Assembly: GCA_963669155.1 (NCBI GenBank)
Contig: OZ022588.1
Coordinates: 6,720,679-6,784,678 of the forward strand
From: Arbacia lixula
Lineage: Eukaryota > Echinodermata > Echinoidea > Arbacioida > Arbaciidae
DNA length: 64,000 nucleotides
Reading direction: 5' to 3'
Both the position numbers and the translations under genes were made by a program. Shown here piece after piece: positions 34,488 through 48,700 of the stretch; within the stretch, counting starts at the first letter, position 1; every line of letters starts with the position of its first letter. The notes below the pieces were generated by a model. That model made no database searches, had not been told where the DNA came from, and worked only from the letters and a program-made list of their open reading frames with translations.

Positions 34488-37400
34488 TTAGTCTTCTTCT
34501 CCAGCCTTTATGCTGCCAAAAACTTCACTGGGAACGTTCTTCTGCTCAACGTTCACCTCTGCAAGAAAAACAAAGTCAAGAAAGGAGAATTTAAGACATG
34601 AATTGAAGTACACAGGCGTTTGAAAGCATTTTAAAAATCATGAATTTAATGCATATTTATTGTTGATTGCTGTGATGATACCTTTCCAAAGGATTTTGTT
34701 CATTCTCAAGTATATGCCATTCTCCTCAGTCAGCAATTTTTTCAGAATCCCTTTTAAAATATGCAGTTTTCCCCCAAATGTCTAGATATAGCTATGCTTC
34801 TATTACATCCTACAATACATATACGTAATCAACTCTTATGACCGACCATACATAAAATGCCACCTAAATCATACGTTCAGCGTAGTGATGAACCGCATGT
34901 TTGTACATGCCCTCTGTATAGTTATGTGCTCCCTGTTAACTTTGCCCCATCTCCAATACGTGAGATGGCCACAAAATTATTGTAAACGGGCACCTGTTAA
35001 TGCAGATAACCCCGATAGTTAACCCATTCAGTCGCATGGGCAAGACACTGAGTTGTCAGTGATATGGACCTCTCAGTGTTTAGTACTGAGAGGGTTAACT
35101 TGCTCAGTCCCATAGCCAAGAAACTAAGTTGTTTGTGATATTGAGCTCTCAGTGCTCGTTTCTGAGGGCAATCAAATTTGCATTGACCAATCAAAACACT
35201 CACCATCGACCTCCTCCGCACTATCCTCATCATCATCATCATCGATGTTGATTTCAGCCGGGTTGGCAGCTCTTGTTGCCTCGGCAACCGCCTCCTTCTT
35301 TGCCTCTGTGTCACCCCTGCAAAACATCAAACAAGAACATTTGAGATATAATTGGTGTTACATGTTACAGGCTGCACAATGACCATTTTTTCAATTATCG
35401 TTTTATTTCTCTTGTTTCAAGGTGGCAGCTGAGAAATGGAAGAGAAAGAAATTGGGGATGAAACCTGGTTAAACTTCTCGATTGACATAAACTTGAATTT
35501 CAAACAATTTCAGCAATGCACTCTCTGTGATGCTAGAAGTATCCAAATAAACATTGTTACATTTTCAACAGAACTAGATGAAACAAACACACACACATCA
35601 CTTAATGGAACTTGTAGAGGAGGTGCACGCTCGCTTGGAATTTTTATGCTTTCCCGCCCTGAATCATAAGGTGGCATCGTAATCGGACAGAACTATTGAA
35701 ATGTGATACAAAAATGATTCCCTAGCAATGTAAAAATACATTCAGGTTGTCAAACTTGTTTTGTATGTTCATTTCAGATATATCTTTCATGTAAGAGAGT
35801 TAAATTTCTGCCTGGTGGTACCCTTTAAAGTAGATGTGGCTGGGGCAGACTCACCTGACAAAGAGGATGTCTTTCTTGAGTCGTGGTTTGTCGGCCTCTG
35901 CTTCGGCAGCCAGTGCTTGGGCTCTCTGCTCCAACAGCTGCATGTCATCCTTGGGGGCTTGGCTCTGCTTGGCTGCTTAGGGTAGACACAAGGTTAAAAT
36001 TGATGGAAAATAAATCTATCTACGTCTATAATGATTTATTTTGATGGTTTGCCTTAGCCTTGGCAGCCTGAATCAGGATACTCTGCTCCAATAGCTGCAT
36101 GTTATCTTTCGGGGCGTGGCTCTGCATAGCTGTGCTTGAATGAGGGAAATGTGAGGGAAAACGAGATTAAAATTGATGGGAATTGAGTGTATTTAAGTCC
36201 AGAATAAAATCTTGGTTCATTTGCGTAAGCTTTGGCAGCCAGAATTAGGACACTTTGCTCCAATAGCTGCATGTCATCCTTACATGAGGGAAATGAGGGT
36301 TGAACTTGTTAGGAAGTGCGATAACATCTTAAGCTGTCAAATGTTGGGGATTTCTACCAGTTTGTTAGAAGGGGAAATAAACACATTTACACTTTGTGTC
36401 CGTCTGGTTTTTGGGGAAATGAGTGAAGCCCACAACATTGTCATATTTAGTTATGTGCTTAAACGAAGCACAATATGTTCCCTAAAAAAAAAATAAAAAA
36501 AGAGGGGAAAGATTTCTTACCAACACCGCTCTCTGCAGCTAACATCTGAGCAGACATGAAGTTGACCTACAAGACACAAAGAAAAACATACAAAAATAGT
36601 TTTACAAACAAATACTTTGTAAGGATTAAACGAGAGATGTAATGAATATGGGTTGTAATAATGGCCTACAATAAAAAAAAAAGGAACAAAAATAGTTTTT
36701 AGGAACAACCGTTTGTAAGGATTAAAGGGCATATACTGAACTGGGAAGGCAAAAAAGCCTTCAAAATGTAATTGTTAGCAATCTTCTTGCCAATGGTCTT
36801 AAATTCATGTATTGTCTATTTTAGAAGCTTGCTGAAAGTTATTTGCCCTCAAATGATCTACATTTGGAGTAATGAGTGATTAAATCACAAATCCTCAAAA
36901 TGTTCGGGCCGAACATTTTGAGGATTTAATCATTAATCATTAATTACTCCACATGTGGATCATTTGAGGGCAAATAACTTTCAGCAAGCTTCTAAAATAA
37001 ACAATACATGAATTTAAGACCATTGGCAAGAAGATTGCTAACAAGTACATTTTGAAGGCTTTTGTGCCTTCCCAGTACAGTATATGCCCTTTAAAGGACA
37101 AGGGAAGTAAGGGAAATGATTTTGGGCAGTAATAGTGCGGAACCATCCTACTACCATCAACACTAGTTCCAGATGATGTTTCATGTCCATGATTTTATAG
37201 TTTTGATATGTTTCCTTCCTGGCATCCTGAAATCATAAAAGAATGGGACCCATTAAATATTAATTCTATTCTTTCATATCATTATCAGTGGGGCTGTCTA
37301 CCCTGTTTTAAAATGAGTAGGATAACACATGACTTAATGAATAGAAGGATTGAATCAATATGGCTCCTTTCCCACTAAATACCTAACTAGAAGCCCTCAG

Positions 37401-40400
37401 CCCCACATTAGGCTTTCTGTGTTTGTTGTCTCACTGACGGGGACATACCTGAGTGTTAAACTTGGCCTGTATACTCCTCTTGATTCTCAGCATCTCCCTG
37501 ACTGTATCCTCGTTACCATGCTTGATCTCAAAGTCCTTCCACACCTGCCAGAACGTTGCCGTCACCTGCAAAAAAAAGGGAATGTAGTTTGGTTGAGATG
37601 AACCCTTTGGGTGCTAGATAAACTGCTTCTCTATTGGATGTGTGTGTATTATTGTATGACAGATACTTTCCCAAGGGTTTATTTTTATGTAGAGGGAGAG
37701 ACGAGAAAAAGAGAGACTGACCAAGAGAGATGGAGAGAGGAAGAAGGAGAGATTGACAAACAGACAGGGAGAGAGAAGGAGAGAAAGAGAGAATGACAAA
37801 AAGAGAGATCTAAAAGGAAAGAGAGACAGAGCCTGGGTTACAAAAGAAAAACAGCTTGAGAAAAGACATGGTAAATGCGATGATTAAATATAAATTAGGT
37901 AGTACAAGCGTCCACAAGTTTTAATCTTAATTAGGTAGTACAAGGGTCCAAAGTTTAAATTTTAATTAGGTAGTACAAGGGTCCACAAGTACTAGACTTA
38001 ACTAATAGAGGATCCATCAATGAAAAATCAAACAGTCAATACACTTCCACAGAAAGTCAATCTTTAGTTCCAATATTGAGAGAATTCTTCGACAGTACAT
38101 TTTGTAAGCTCCCCAGTCCCTTGCTTTAACAAAACTGTACATCTTAGGTCTGCAAGTTGAACACAACATCTTTCTAACAAATCTCACTCACTCTCGGATC
38201 GCACATCTGCGAACAGTGAGCGTATACCGCCCTCGCCCGGTCAATCTCTCCCAGCTTCCTCTCCAGGTCGGCAAACCTGATGCACATCTCGCGAGCCTCT
38301 GCATCGGGCAGGATTTCGATGGCCTGCTCGTAGATGGTACGGGTGTGAGTCACACCGTACACCTCCGCCACCCGCTTGATGTAGATGTTGAACATCTGTC
38401 AAATTCAAAGATAGGACTAAATGAGCATTTTTCTGAAAATAAATTTTATGTAAATAACCAGTACTGTAGTGTGAATAGTGTTGCTCCATCCTGTATATAA
38501 ATGAAATACAAGTTACAAGGAAAAGTCTTGGGACCAGAGGTATTCAAACCCGTATTTCCTCAGAAGATTCAAGCATATTTGCATAGAGTGTGTCACTCTG
38601 GATTATATGGGACGGGGGTGATTTGATTTCTTCCACATTTCATCAACACATTTCCAACATTCCCCCAAATAAGGAAGTGCAATGCTTAAATGTTAATATT
38701 CGCCAAATCATCACAAAAGCATCAACATAATTATTATTTACATAATGTTGAGAATCTGAAAAGAGTTTGATGAAAGAGTTGTAAGCATCATCCCAATAAA
38801 TGATCAGAAAAAATAAAAATGCATTTGTGTCCAAAGAAATAGAAAAGAAGATGATAAGAGCCTGTTTGTACCTCATGTTGCTCAGCTGGAAGCACTGCTT
38901 TGGTTGCTCTGTCGTACACCGCCACCGCATGGCGAGACAAGCCATGGTTCTCCTCCAGTTTGGCGTACAGCAGGTACAGAGCTGATGAGAGACAAAATGA
39001 AAAAGAGTGATTACAATTTGAAAGTTATGAAAATGTTTTTTTAACGCAATCAGGAGATTGACCTGTTTTGGGCAAGCTGTCGCTTACTGGATCTGTTTAT
39101 AGTGTCCTCAGACCATTGACGAGTTGAGTTGGCATTCTTCTGGTTGTAGATGGAGAATATTTTCAGTCCTATTTCCAAATCAGAAGAAATTCTTTGGCAA
39201 TGTGAAGATTATTTTAATGTTAAATGTAATAAACGATTAAATCGCTGATTACTCCAAATGTGGATCAATGGAGGGCAAATAATTTTGAGCAAGTTTCCAA
39301 AATGGACAATACATGAATTTAAGACCATTGGTAAGAAGATTGTTCAGGATAGTTGGAAATGTAACTCCTACTATATCCAAGCAGGAACAGATTGGGGTAT
39401 GTCATTTAGCAAAAGTAAGGGTCACTAGTTATGCATTAAGTCGTTCTTAGCTTAGGAACAGCTTGGTGAAACACCCCCCAGGTCACATATTCATTACTAA
39501 TGGTATTCCTTATCAAAGTTGACAAAAACTCATCATACCTCAATACATACAAGCAACAAGCTACAAAATAAATACATCCATTATCATTGATACAGAAGGA
39601 TGATGATGTTAAAAGGTGAAGAATAAACCACGCAATTATGACTTGCTTTCGTCTTTTTCATGTGCCTAATACCAATTGTTTCCTCTATCATCATTTTCTA
39701 GTACATGTACATATTCTTCTTCATCAACGTCCTGCTTTACCTTTATACCTCTCTTGCTTGTTTATTCCCTTTTCACTTTCACGATTAATTAGCATTAGAA
39801 AGAAGAAGAGCTGAATGGAGCATTTTCTTTTCGGAAGAAACCTACTTTTGGCGAACTTCGCAGGGCATCCTTCCAAGCACTGCTCAAACAGGTCTCTGGT
39901 TCTCTCCAATTTCTTGCCACCCTAATGGAAAGAAAACGATACAAGATATGGAATAATGGGTAATGTGACTGACTAACCTAAACAGGGGGAAAAAAAATAC
40001 ATGAGTGTTCGGGGCGATTTCACCCCGGAAACGTTTAAACGAGCCCTTAAAATGTCCATAGGCACAATGTAAAATTGTAGCCAATTCGCCAATGTGCTCA
40101 AAAAGTTGCTCCTGAAAATGTTGAATTAATTTTCCCCCTGAGCCCAATCCTGTCATCCTTCCACTACTGCATGGCTGAAGAGAGGTGTCTTGATGAGGCC
40201 TTAAAGGGATAGTTCACCCTGAAATTAAGTTGGTTTCAAACAAAGCAGATACATGAAAGAAACATATTCATTAAGGTTTAATAAAAATTGGTCAAATGAA
40301 AAAAAAGGACTATGTACTACTTCAGAAAGTTCACTTCATTTCTACATCTACCTCATGAAGTAAAAAGACAAAATATCTAAATAGAAGAGAGATTGAAAGA

Positions 40401-42720
40401 AATGTATGTTGCACAGGTTGGTTGCAGCTGAGCATTGACAATGACAATGTTTATTTAATCATTCATAAAAAAAAATGCTACAGGAGCAGAAACAATGATG
40501 ACAGTGATAAATGACAATGATGATGACGGGAAATGGACTAATATCAAAGCGTAGGACTTACATATCGCTCCATGAATTTGGTGAGATAGGTATTCCAGAT
40601 GTCATACACGTTGGGCCACTTGAAAAGACCGATACCTTTTTCATAAGCCTAGAAGAAAGGAATATAACACGAGAAATAAAGCAAAGTTGTTGTCACCCAT
40701 ATATGTACATTCATCTTTAGTATCGTTTCTTTGAATGCCAAGTACAATCTAGAATGAAGTAAGAACCGCGTAACTAATTTCATACACATCAAAATACAAT
40801 TTTTGTATTAACTTGCCATTGTGCAAGAACAAAAATAACATCAAACTTGACATTAAACATTACAATGAACAATTATAAACATGTGATATTTTAATAAAAC
40901 CACTACATTGATGGAAATTAACATCAACATTCAAACAATGCATACACAAACAAAAGCAGATAGAAAGATATGAAGTACAGCTGCCAGGAATTACTCACAT
41001 AATATAAGTCAACAATTACTCTTCATACTAATTTTCCAGAGCCTGCAAAGAATGCTATTTGAAAGTTCACACAGACCTTTATAAACTCCCTAAAATACTA
41101 AATAGCTCACCTTGAAGGCCTCTTCAAAGTACTGATTCTCCTCGAGAAACATGCCATAGTTGATGATGATCTGGGGAGTCGCAATGCGGATGTCGATGAT
41201 ACGATCATACACAGCCTTGGTGCTCTGAGGGACGAAAGAAAAATACATTAGTGTCATTGTCTTTTTTTTTTCTTCATGATCACATCCATATTTATTGCCA
41301 ATGTGAAGGTAGTATTAAAGTTGTCTGTCACTTGAAGATACAAAAACACATGTAGATAAATATAATGACATGCAGGCAAACAAACACCCAGATAGACAGA
41401 CATACTTCTATAAAAACAGATACACAGCCACAGAGATAGACAGATATACAGTCACATACATGCAGATGCATAATACACATAAATACAGACACAAAGCAAA
41501 ATACACATACAGAACTAGAGCAATTCGACTGCCACGTAGTCGATAAATATGCCTCCTCTTCTTTGCTAATTCTATTTAGATTATTCTCAGAAAATCTGTT
41601 TGTTTGGTTGGGAATGTTCCAGTAAACTCCTAAGTGAAATGAAAATATGATATTCTGTTTTTTAATGTTTAGCAAAGTTTGGCAATGTTCATTTGACCTT
41701 TGACCTCTTACTTCTTTGACTTCTAATCTAACCAGTCTGTCTAAATTCATTCTTGTATCCTTGTAATTCATGTACCATGTTTTCTTGAAATGCATAATTG
41801 GATTGGGATTTATTGTGAAAAATATCAATTTGGGGGCACGTTTCAGCAAATTTTGGCAAAGTTCATAAACCTTTGACCTCTGACCTTTCAGGAATTATAC
41901 CCAAACTTTCACCAGTCGACCTCCATGAAGTGACACATCTTTGTACCATGTTCTGTTTGATTTGCATCATTAGATTTGGATTCAATGTGAAAAATAGCCA
42001 AGTTCATTGACCTTTGACCTCTGGCCTTTGAGCAATTTCACCAAAAATGTCACCAGTCTAGCCCCAAGGAGTGATCCATCTTTGCACCATGTTTAATTGG
42101 AAATGCGCTATTGGATTTGGACAGTTTTGGGCAGTTTAGAGCCAATTTTGGCAAAGTTCATTGACCTTTGACCTCTGACCTTTCAGGAATTTTCAGGAAT
42201 TTTACCAACAATTTCACCAGTCTACCTCCAAGTAGTGATCCATCTTTGTACCATGTTTGATGAGAATTGTATTCTTGGATTTAGATTTAATGTGAAAAAG
42301 GTCATTTTGGGCAATTTTCACAAAGTTCATTGACTTTTGACCCTTGACCTCAATCAGATTTGACCCCAATTTTACACACTTCATTAGTTTTATGCAATAC
42401 ACGCATGTACCAAGTTTGAAGCAAATCTAGTTCACGGTTCTCAAGATATTGCCTAAGGTTCTCAAGATATTGCCTAAATGCATTCGGGACGGACGTACGG
42501 ACGGATGTACGTATGGACAGACGGACGGACGGACAACCCGAAAACATAATGCCTCCGGCCACTTCGTGGCGGAGGTATAAAAACAAACAGATAGACTAAT
42601 AGACAGATAGACAGACAAACACACAGATGCACAGACACAATGATAGACAGATAAATGGACACACAGATAGGAACAGACAAAAAGACAGAGAGATAGACAG
42701 CTCCATAGACTGACATACAA

Positions 42721-42753
<33 letters not shown>

Positions 42754-45700
42754 TGGACAGACACAACACACAGACAATACCTTGAAGGTGCCAAAGCTCT
42801 CTTCCAGATCTGCATACATGGACCACAGCTTCAGGTTCTTGTACAGCCTGTTCTGCACTGGTTCGGACTGGAGAATGAGGACAAGAAAATATTTTGTCAT
42901 GTTATTATGCATCATATCATATCATACTCACCCAGTGTGCTGTGACAGGAACTGCTTGCTCACTTCACACCAATGACCCACAACTGGTGACACAGACTGC
43001 CAATTTTGACTGCTTTAGTTTGACATATATACATGATAGATGATACAATTTTAATGTTTAAATCTTGCACAAAGTTGAAGATTCTGTGGTTTAAATATTC
43101 AATTTAATTTACTGTTGGTTAGTGTGTGTTTCACCTTGTCATGGTAAGCCGCCTTCCTGCCTGGAGCTGCTGTGGCCCTCCTCATCAGCTTCAGAGCATC
43201 GTCATAGTTCCTGCAAGAGAGAGAGAGAGGACATCCATAGAACTTAAATATCCTGTATGAGCTGGTATTTTCGCGACTTTTGCGCTTCATGGTAGGCTCG
43301 CAAATGGAACAAGCACAAATATTGATGCATATTAATATTGAGGGCATTTGCGGTGCAAAACTACGTACGTTATTCTCCCCACGTTCATTCACGTTTCAAG
43401 ATAGCACTGTAGCCCACAGCAGTATATGTACGTTTTCTCCCTGTCTTGTAACATGTGTATATTATGAAAATATGGCTTATACAATAAAAGTTCATGCAAA
43501 CCATCAGATTACTATGTATAACAATGACAATATAAACACAATTATGGTCACTGTTCTATATTTTAAATTCTAATAAAAGTTTTATTTGGGATTGTCTTCC
43601 TTCACTGTGGAACCAACTCCCTAGCTCTGACTCTATTTCACTTGAAACATAATTAAACAATGAAACCTGTTTATAAAAACCCTCACGAGAGACAATTAAT
43701 GCATCGTTTATGAGCAGATGGTCTTGATGTACAGGTTATTTTGATACAGGTTTTAATGAGAAACACTATCCAAGGGAGACAAAAATATAGTTGTTAAAAG
43801 CAGGTGGTCTTTCTGTAAAGGTGGTAGCTCGAGAAGGTTTCACTGTATTGACTTACTCATGCCTGATTTCCATTTCAGCCGCTTCACACCAAACCCCCGC
43901 CAGCTCATCCACTTTGAGGTATTCCACCTTGGTTCCTTTCTCAAAGATCACCCGGGCCTGAAAACCAACCAAACAAACAACATATACGATATATGTGAGT
44001 CACTTTTATATTGGTAGCGATACCATACTTCCCTCAGAAAAAGAGATGCTATCAAACAAACCAAACAAACAACATATATGATGCACGCAAGTCACTTTCA
44101 TATTGGCTTCGATGCCACACTTCCCACACTTTTTGAGAAAAAGAGCTGTTATCATTAGTATATAAGTATGCTCATTATTGTCATTAATTTCATCGTCGCT
44201 GTTATCATCATCAATGTCTTTATCACTCACCTCATTATCATCTTTGTCACCATTTCCATGTTTATATTCATCATTTCCATCACTGTCATCATCATCATAA
44301 TCATCATCACCACCACCACCACCATCTTGTATTGCACCAGTATCATAATTACCACCACTATCATCTTACCTATCATCATTATCATCACCAACCTCCTCTT
44401 TACCTTCCTCATCAACATCTCATTTTATCACTTTCTCTCTACCTCCATTATTTGTCCATGCTCCTCAAAGAGTTAAGCAAACTCCAACCAGTGTGTGTGA
44501 AGTTTCCCTGTCACTAGCTGATGGTTAATCATCCTAAGCTTCTTCATCCCCTTGTCTACCATCATCATCATCATCATCATCATCATCATAAACCTCTCTT
44601 TCCCATCCTTATCAATGTCTCATGTCACTGTCTCTCTACCTCCATTATTTCTCCATGCTCCTCAAAGAGCTTGGCAAACTCTACGCAGGGCGTGTGAAGT
44701 TTCCCTGTCGCCAGCTGAAGTTTCATCATCGTCATTATCTTCATATTTACCACCACCATCATCATCTTAATCATCATCAGAAACATCTTATTTCCCTCAT
44801 TATATCACCCTCTCCTACCTCCATGATTTGTCCATGCTTCTCATAGAACTTGGCAAACTCCACCCAGAGAGTGTGAAGTTTCCCTGTTGCTAGCTCAGGC
44901 TTCACCGTCTGAACAGCCTCTGTGTACATGTTGATTACCTATGACCAGATGTAGAGTGATTTAAACAGTTTCTTCACTGATAATACAATTTCCTAATTAT
45001 TTATATCAAGTTCAACACTTTAATATCAAACTGTGTATACATTGATGACTTATGAGCAGATACATTGCCATTTAAACAATTTTCCCCCAAATATTCAAAT
45101 TGCACAGTTATGTTCTTCCCTATCAACACTTTAAAAAGTGTGATCACCTATGACCAGATACATAGCAATGAACAGTTTTTCCACAAATATTCAAATTTTA
45201 CAATTACGTACTTCCACCTCACCTTTACACCTTTAAACATGTGTGTTGACAACATATGACCAGATACACATCAATTGAAAAGTTTCTCCACAAATATTGC
45301 AGAGGTTTGCACATCATGATTACCCAATGGTGACCATGGAGTGCCACAACTCTCTATCCTGAGCTATAATTGTGGACATTACTTTTATAAACACAAGATG
45401 GGATGCTGACATACCTCCTTGGGCTTGCCATCAAACAGCTTGGCTCTCTTGTGCCACTCATGGACATTGTGGGGGTTCTGCCTCAGCAGCACGCTGTTCA
45501 ACAATAGAGGGCGCCTGTCCATCAAGTCTTCAAATCTCTCCAACCGCAGCTCAATGTCGATATCATCTAACGGCACAATAAGAAATTGTGAGATTACAGT
45601 AACAACGGGTCCACTTGTAGAAATATAGTACCGGTAATCAAAGCAAGCCAAGAAAAGATCAATGTTGATATCATCTAATGGCACAATCAGAAATTTTAAG

Positions 45701-48700
45701 ACTCACAACAGGTCTATTCTCTGTCATTACTTCTAATTTACACTGTGATATTTGACATCAGATACTAACAGCAGCATATGGAGGCAACAAATTTGTACCA
45801 AATTGAAAAAATATGTCATGAAACCTTTGCATTCATGCAAAGTGTAGTTTTTATGATGATATTATGCATCATCTGCCAGGATGGGGTGGGCAGATTCTGC
45901 TTCCTCTAGCGCTTTTATGCCTTAACCATGATACACACAAATTACAAGCCTGTGTCTTACATGTCAAGCTATCTGAGAAACCTGAATATTTGGAGTAAAA
46001 AATAAAACAAATCAGCCACCTTCTTCTGTTCCTCCCGTTTCTGCAACAGTCTCCATCTTTGCTTTGAGCATGCTCTCCTCAAACTGGGCATATGCATCAA
46101 AGACCTGTATTCATTAAGCAACCAGAAAAGAAATGTGCTTACTTTCCAAAGACAATGAAGCATTTTTTTTTTTATCAGGATACATTACTGTACAAGATAT
46201 GTAATGGAGGAAGGTGCAATTTCATTTGACCTACTTCCATTTGGTCTAGTTTACATGCCATCTACAACCAGCAGTGTATATTTGGGGTTAAGGATTAAAA
46301 GGGGCAAAGGTTAGGCTTAGGATGAATCTTTTATTTAAATCGGATATGACCAAAGTGGCAATATTAAGTTGTGCTATTCAACAATATTGGAACTGGACAA
46401 AAATGGGGAATAGATCTGATGACATTGAATCACATGGGTCTATTGAGCATCCAGCAATTTATCAATGACATTTATAGCTGTAATTATGAGAAAATCTAAA
46501 GGAAAAGGCTGAGAGAACTAAAATGTTATCCAAATAGAGGGAAAATTTGATTTCATGATTTGGGACCAAATGAACAGATATCTGTTATAGACGTGTTTTT
46601 ACTCATAAACACTGCATTTGAGGAGGACACAATTCAAAAATAAAATTGATAAAAGCAAAAGATTTAAGCATTTAGGATGGTTTGAAGAAAATGATCAATC
46701 CTAAGTTGTGAGAAAGCGAGAACTTACCTGTGTAAAATCCCTGACCGTGGTGACAGTAAAAATGGCCTCTTCATAAATGTCTCTGGCCTGTGACAGAAAA
46801 GCAAAGAAAAAGGATGATTAATATCATCAAATCAGGAAACATATATCGGGAAGGTAACCAGTTTTTTTTTTAAAAAACAACACAGAACTTTGACTGCACA
46901 CAGTCAATTTGTATGACCCCCCTCATACCAAAGGCTTCCATTAAAACCTCCTCCTTCTTCTCCTGTTTTGACTCTCAAACCCACACCTATAATTTATGCA
47001 TGATGAGCAGTACCTCAAATGTGGATCAACGTTGCCATGGTGCATGTACATTTTCAGTAATTGTAACTTTATTACATAAACAGGGCAACACAATATATGC
47101 CAGGCATGATACTACAGTATAGTTGCATTTTACTATTGATCACAAAACCAGAGCTACCAACATTGAAATTCAACAATCAGGAAGATTTGGGGAAATTTCA
47201 TCAGAAATCAGGGAGATGTCTATTGAATGCATACAACCTAATGACAATAATCAGGGAGATTAGGTGATGTCATGAAATCCGATGCAGTATTATTGGTCTA
47301 CTTTCAAGGAGTCTCCTGCAAAATCGGGGAGATTTGGCAGCTTTGCAAAGCTGATATCTCAAGATACATTTCTCTTGTCTAACCTTTTCAAAGTGCCCGC
47401 TCCTGATGTAGTAGTCGGCCAGCGAGCACCATAGCTTCCCTCGCTCGTCTGTGAAGCGCTTAATGCCCCCTCGGATGATAGGGTCCACCTTGAGAGACGT
47501 CACCTTGGTGGGGTGCTTGCAGATCAACTCGCACAGGTCATGCCACAGCTATGCATTATGGGATACAACAAAAAGGAATAAATCTAACAGAATGGTCCAT
47601 ACAATACACTACTCATGGATATTAATGAGTCAGATTGAATGAGACTTTTCGGTATCTGTTTCCAGGTTGTCGTGTCTTGATCCATGAACTAGAAAGAGCT
47701 AGCGTGGTTAAGTCGCTGCTCCGGCAAGCAGTAGATTGCAGGTTGAAATCCTTCTGGTTTCAAGATTTTTTGCTGACTTGTTTTTCATTCATAACAGGAT
47801 TGAGCATACTATCATTTCTACTACTGGGCGTATGCCTAAAATTTCTTTTCAAAACTGAAATTACCCCAGAAAGCCCTTTCACTAAAATGAAATGCACATT
47901 GCCTGTTTTGATTTACTCCTTTTTCGTCTACTCCTACTTGATTGAATTCCCATTAGTCCTATTCCTGTTTGTTCTAATTTTCTTTCATTACATTACAAAT
48001 TCAAAAATAGATGCTATTGTGTAATGGTAAAACCAATGAACAGGAACTCTGCTTTTCAATAAAAAACAAGTCTATGAAAACAATTCTTAAAACATTACAT
48101 ACAATTTCACACTTACACATTTTCTGTAACAAATAGTCTTAGCATTCTTCTTTTCCCCCTCCTTTTCATATTTCCATTCTCTTACCTGATGGTTGGATTT
48201 TCCTTCTTTGGATGCAAAGGTCTCCTGGTTGACAATGTCCGCCAAGCGAACAGCCCCCTCGTCCAGTCGAAGAACGTCAACCAGGTATTGAATGTATTCC
48301 TCTGCATTTTCCGTGCACAGCTGTAAGAGGTATCACAGAGCGAGGATAGATTTAATTTGTGCGTTATGTTTATTTCTATTTGTTTCGTATACATGTAAGT
48401 GATGTTGTACTGAAAAAAATAATAGAGGCACATCTTCCTCAAGTGTAAGCCATCTCAAAGAGAGATGAGATGCACAAAAGAGAATGCATCAAACATGGCA
48501 GTGCAAAACCACTTGCAGCATTTATCTATCGCATCATGATTAGTTTCTTTGGTTAAAAGGTGGTGTAGCTCATTTGAAAAGGTACACACTTTCAGAAAGT
48601 TAAAGTGTATTAAATCTATGAGTATTAACTATACCAAAGTTTTCAGTAAATTTAAATTAAAAAAAAAAACAAATAGAAAATTAAACAGGTGCCCTATCCA

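Noticed and set aside
42427-42915. Cys-Leu-Ser-Val rich frames of 76-162 codons
   Set aside because: They run over the CAGA microsatellite and then through a real XAB2 exon and the repeat end; no independent gene.
47695-47768. Functional tRNA gene
   Set aside because: A- and B-box-like sequences are present but the acceptor stem does not pair and the B box is off-consensus.
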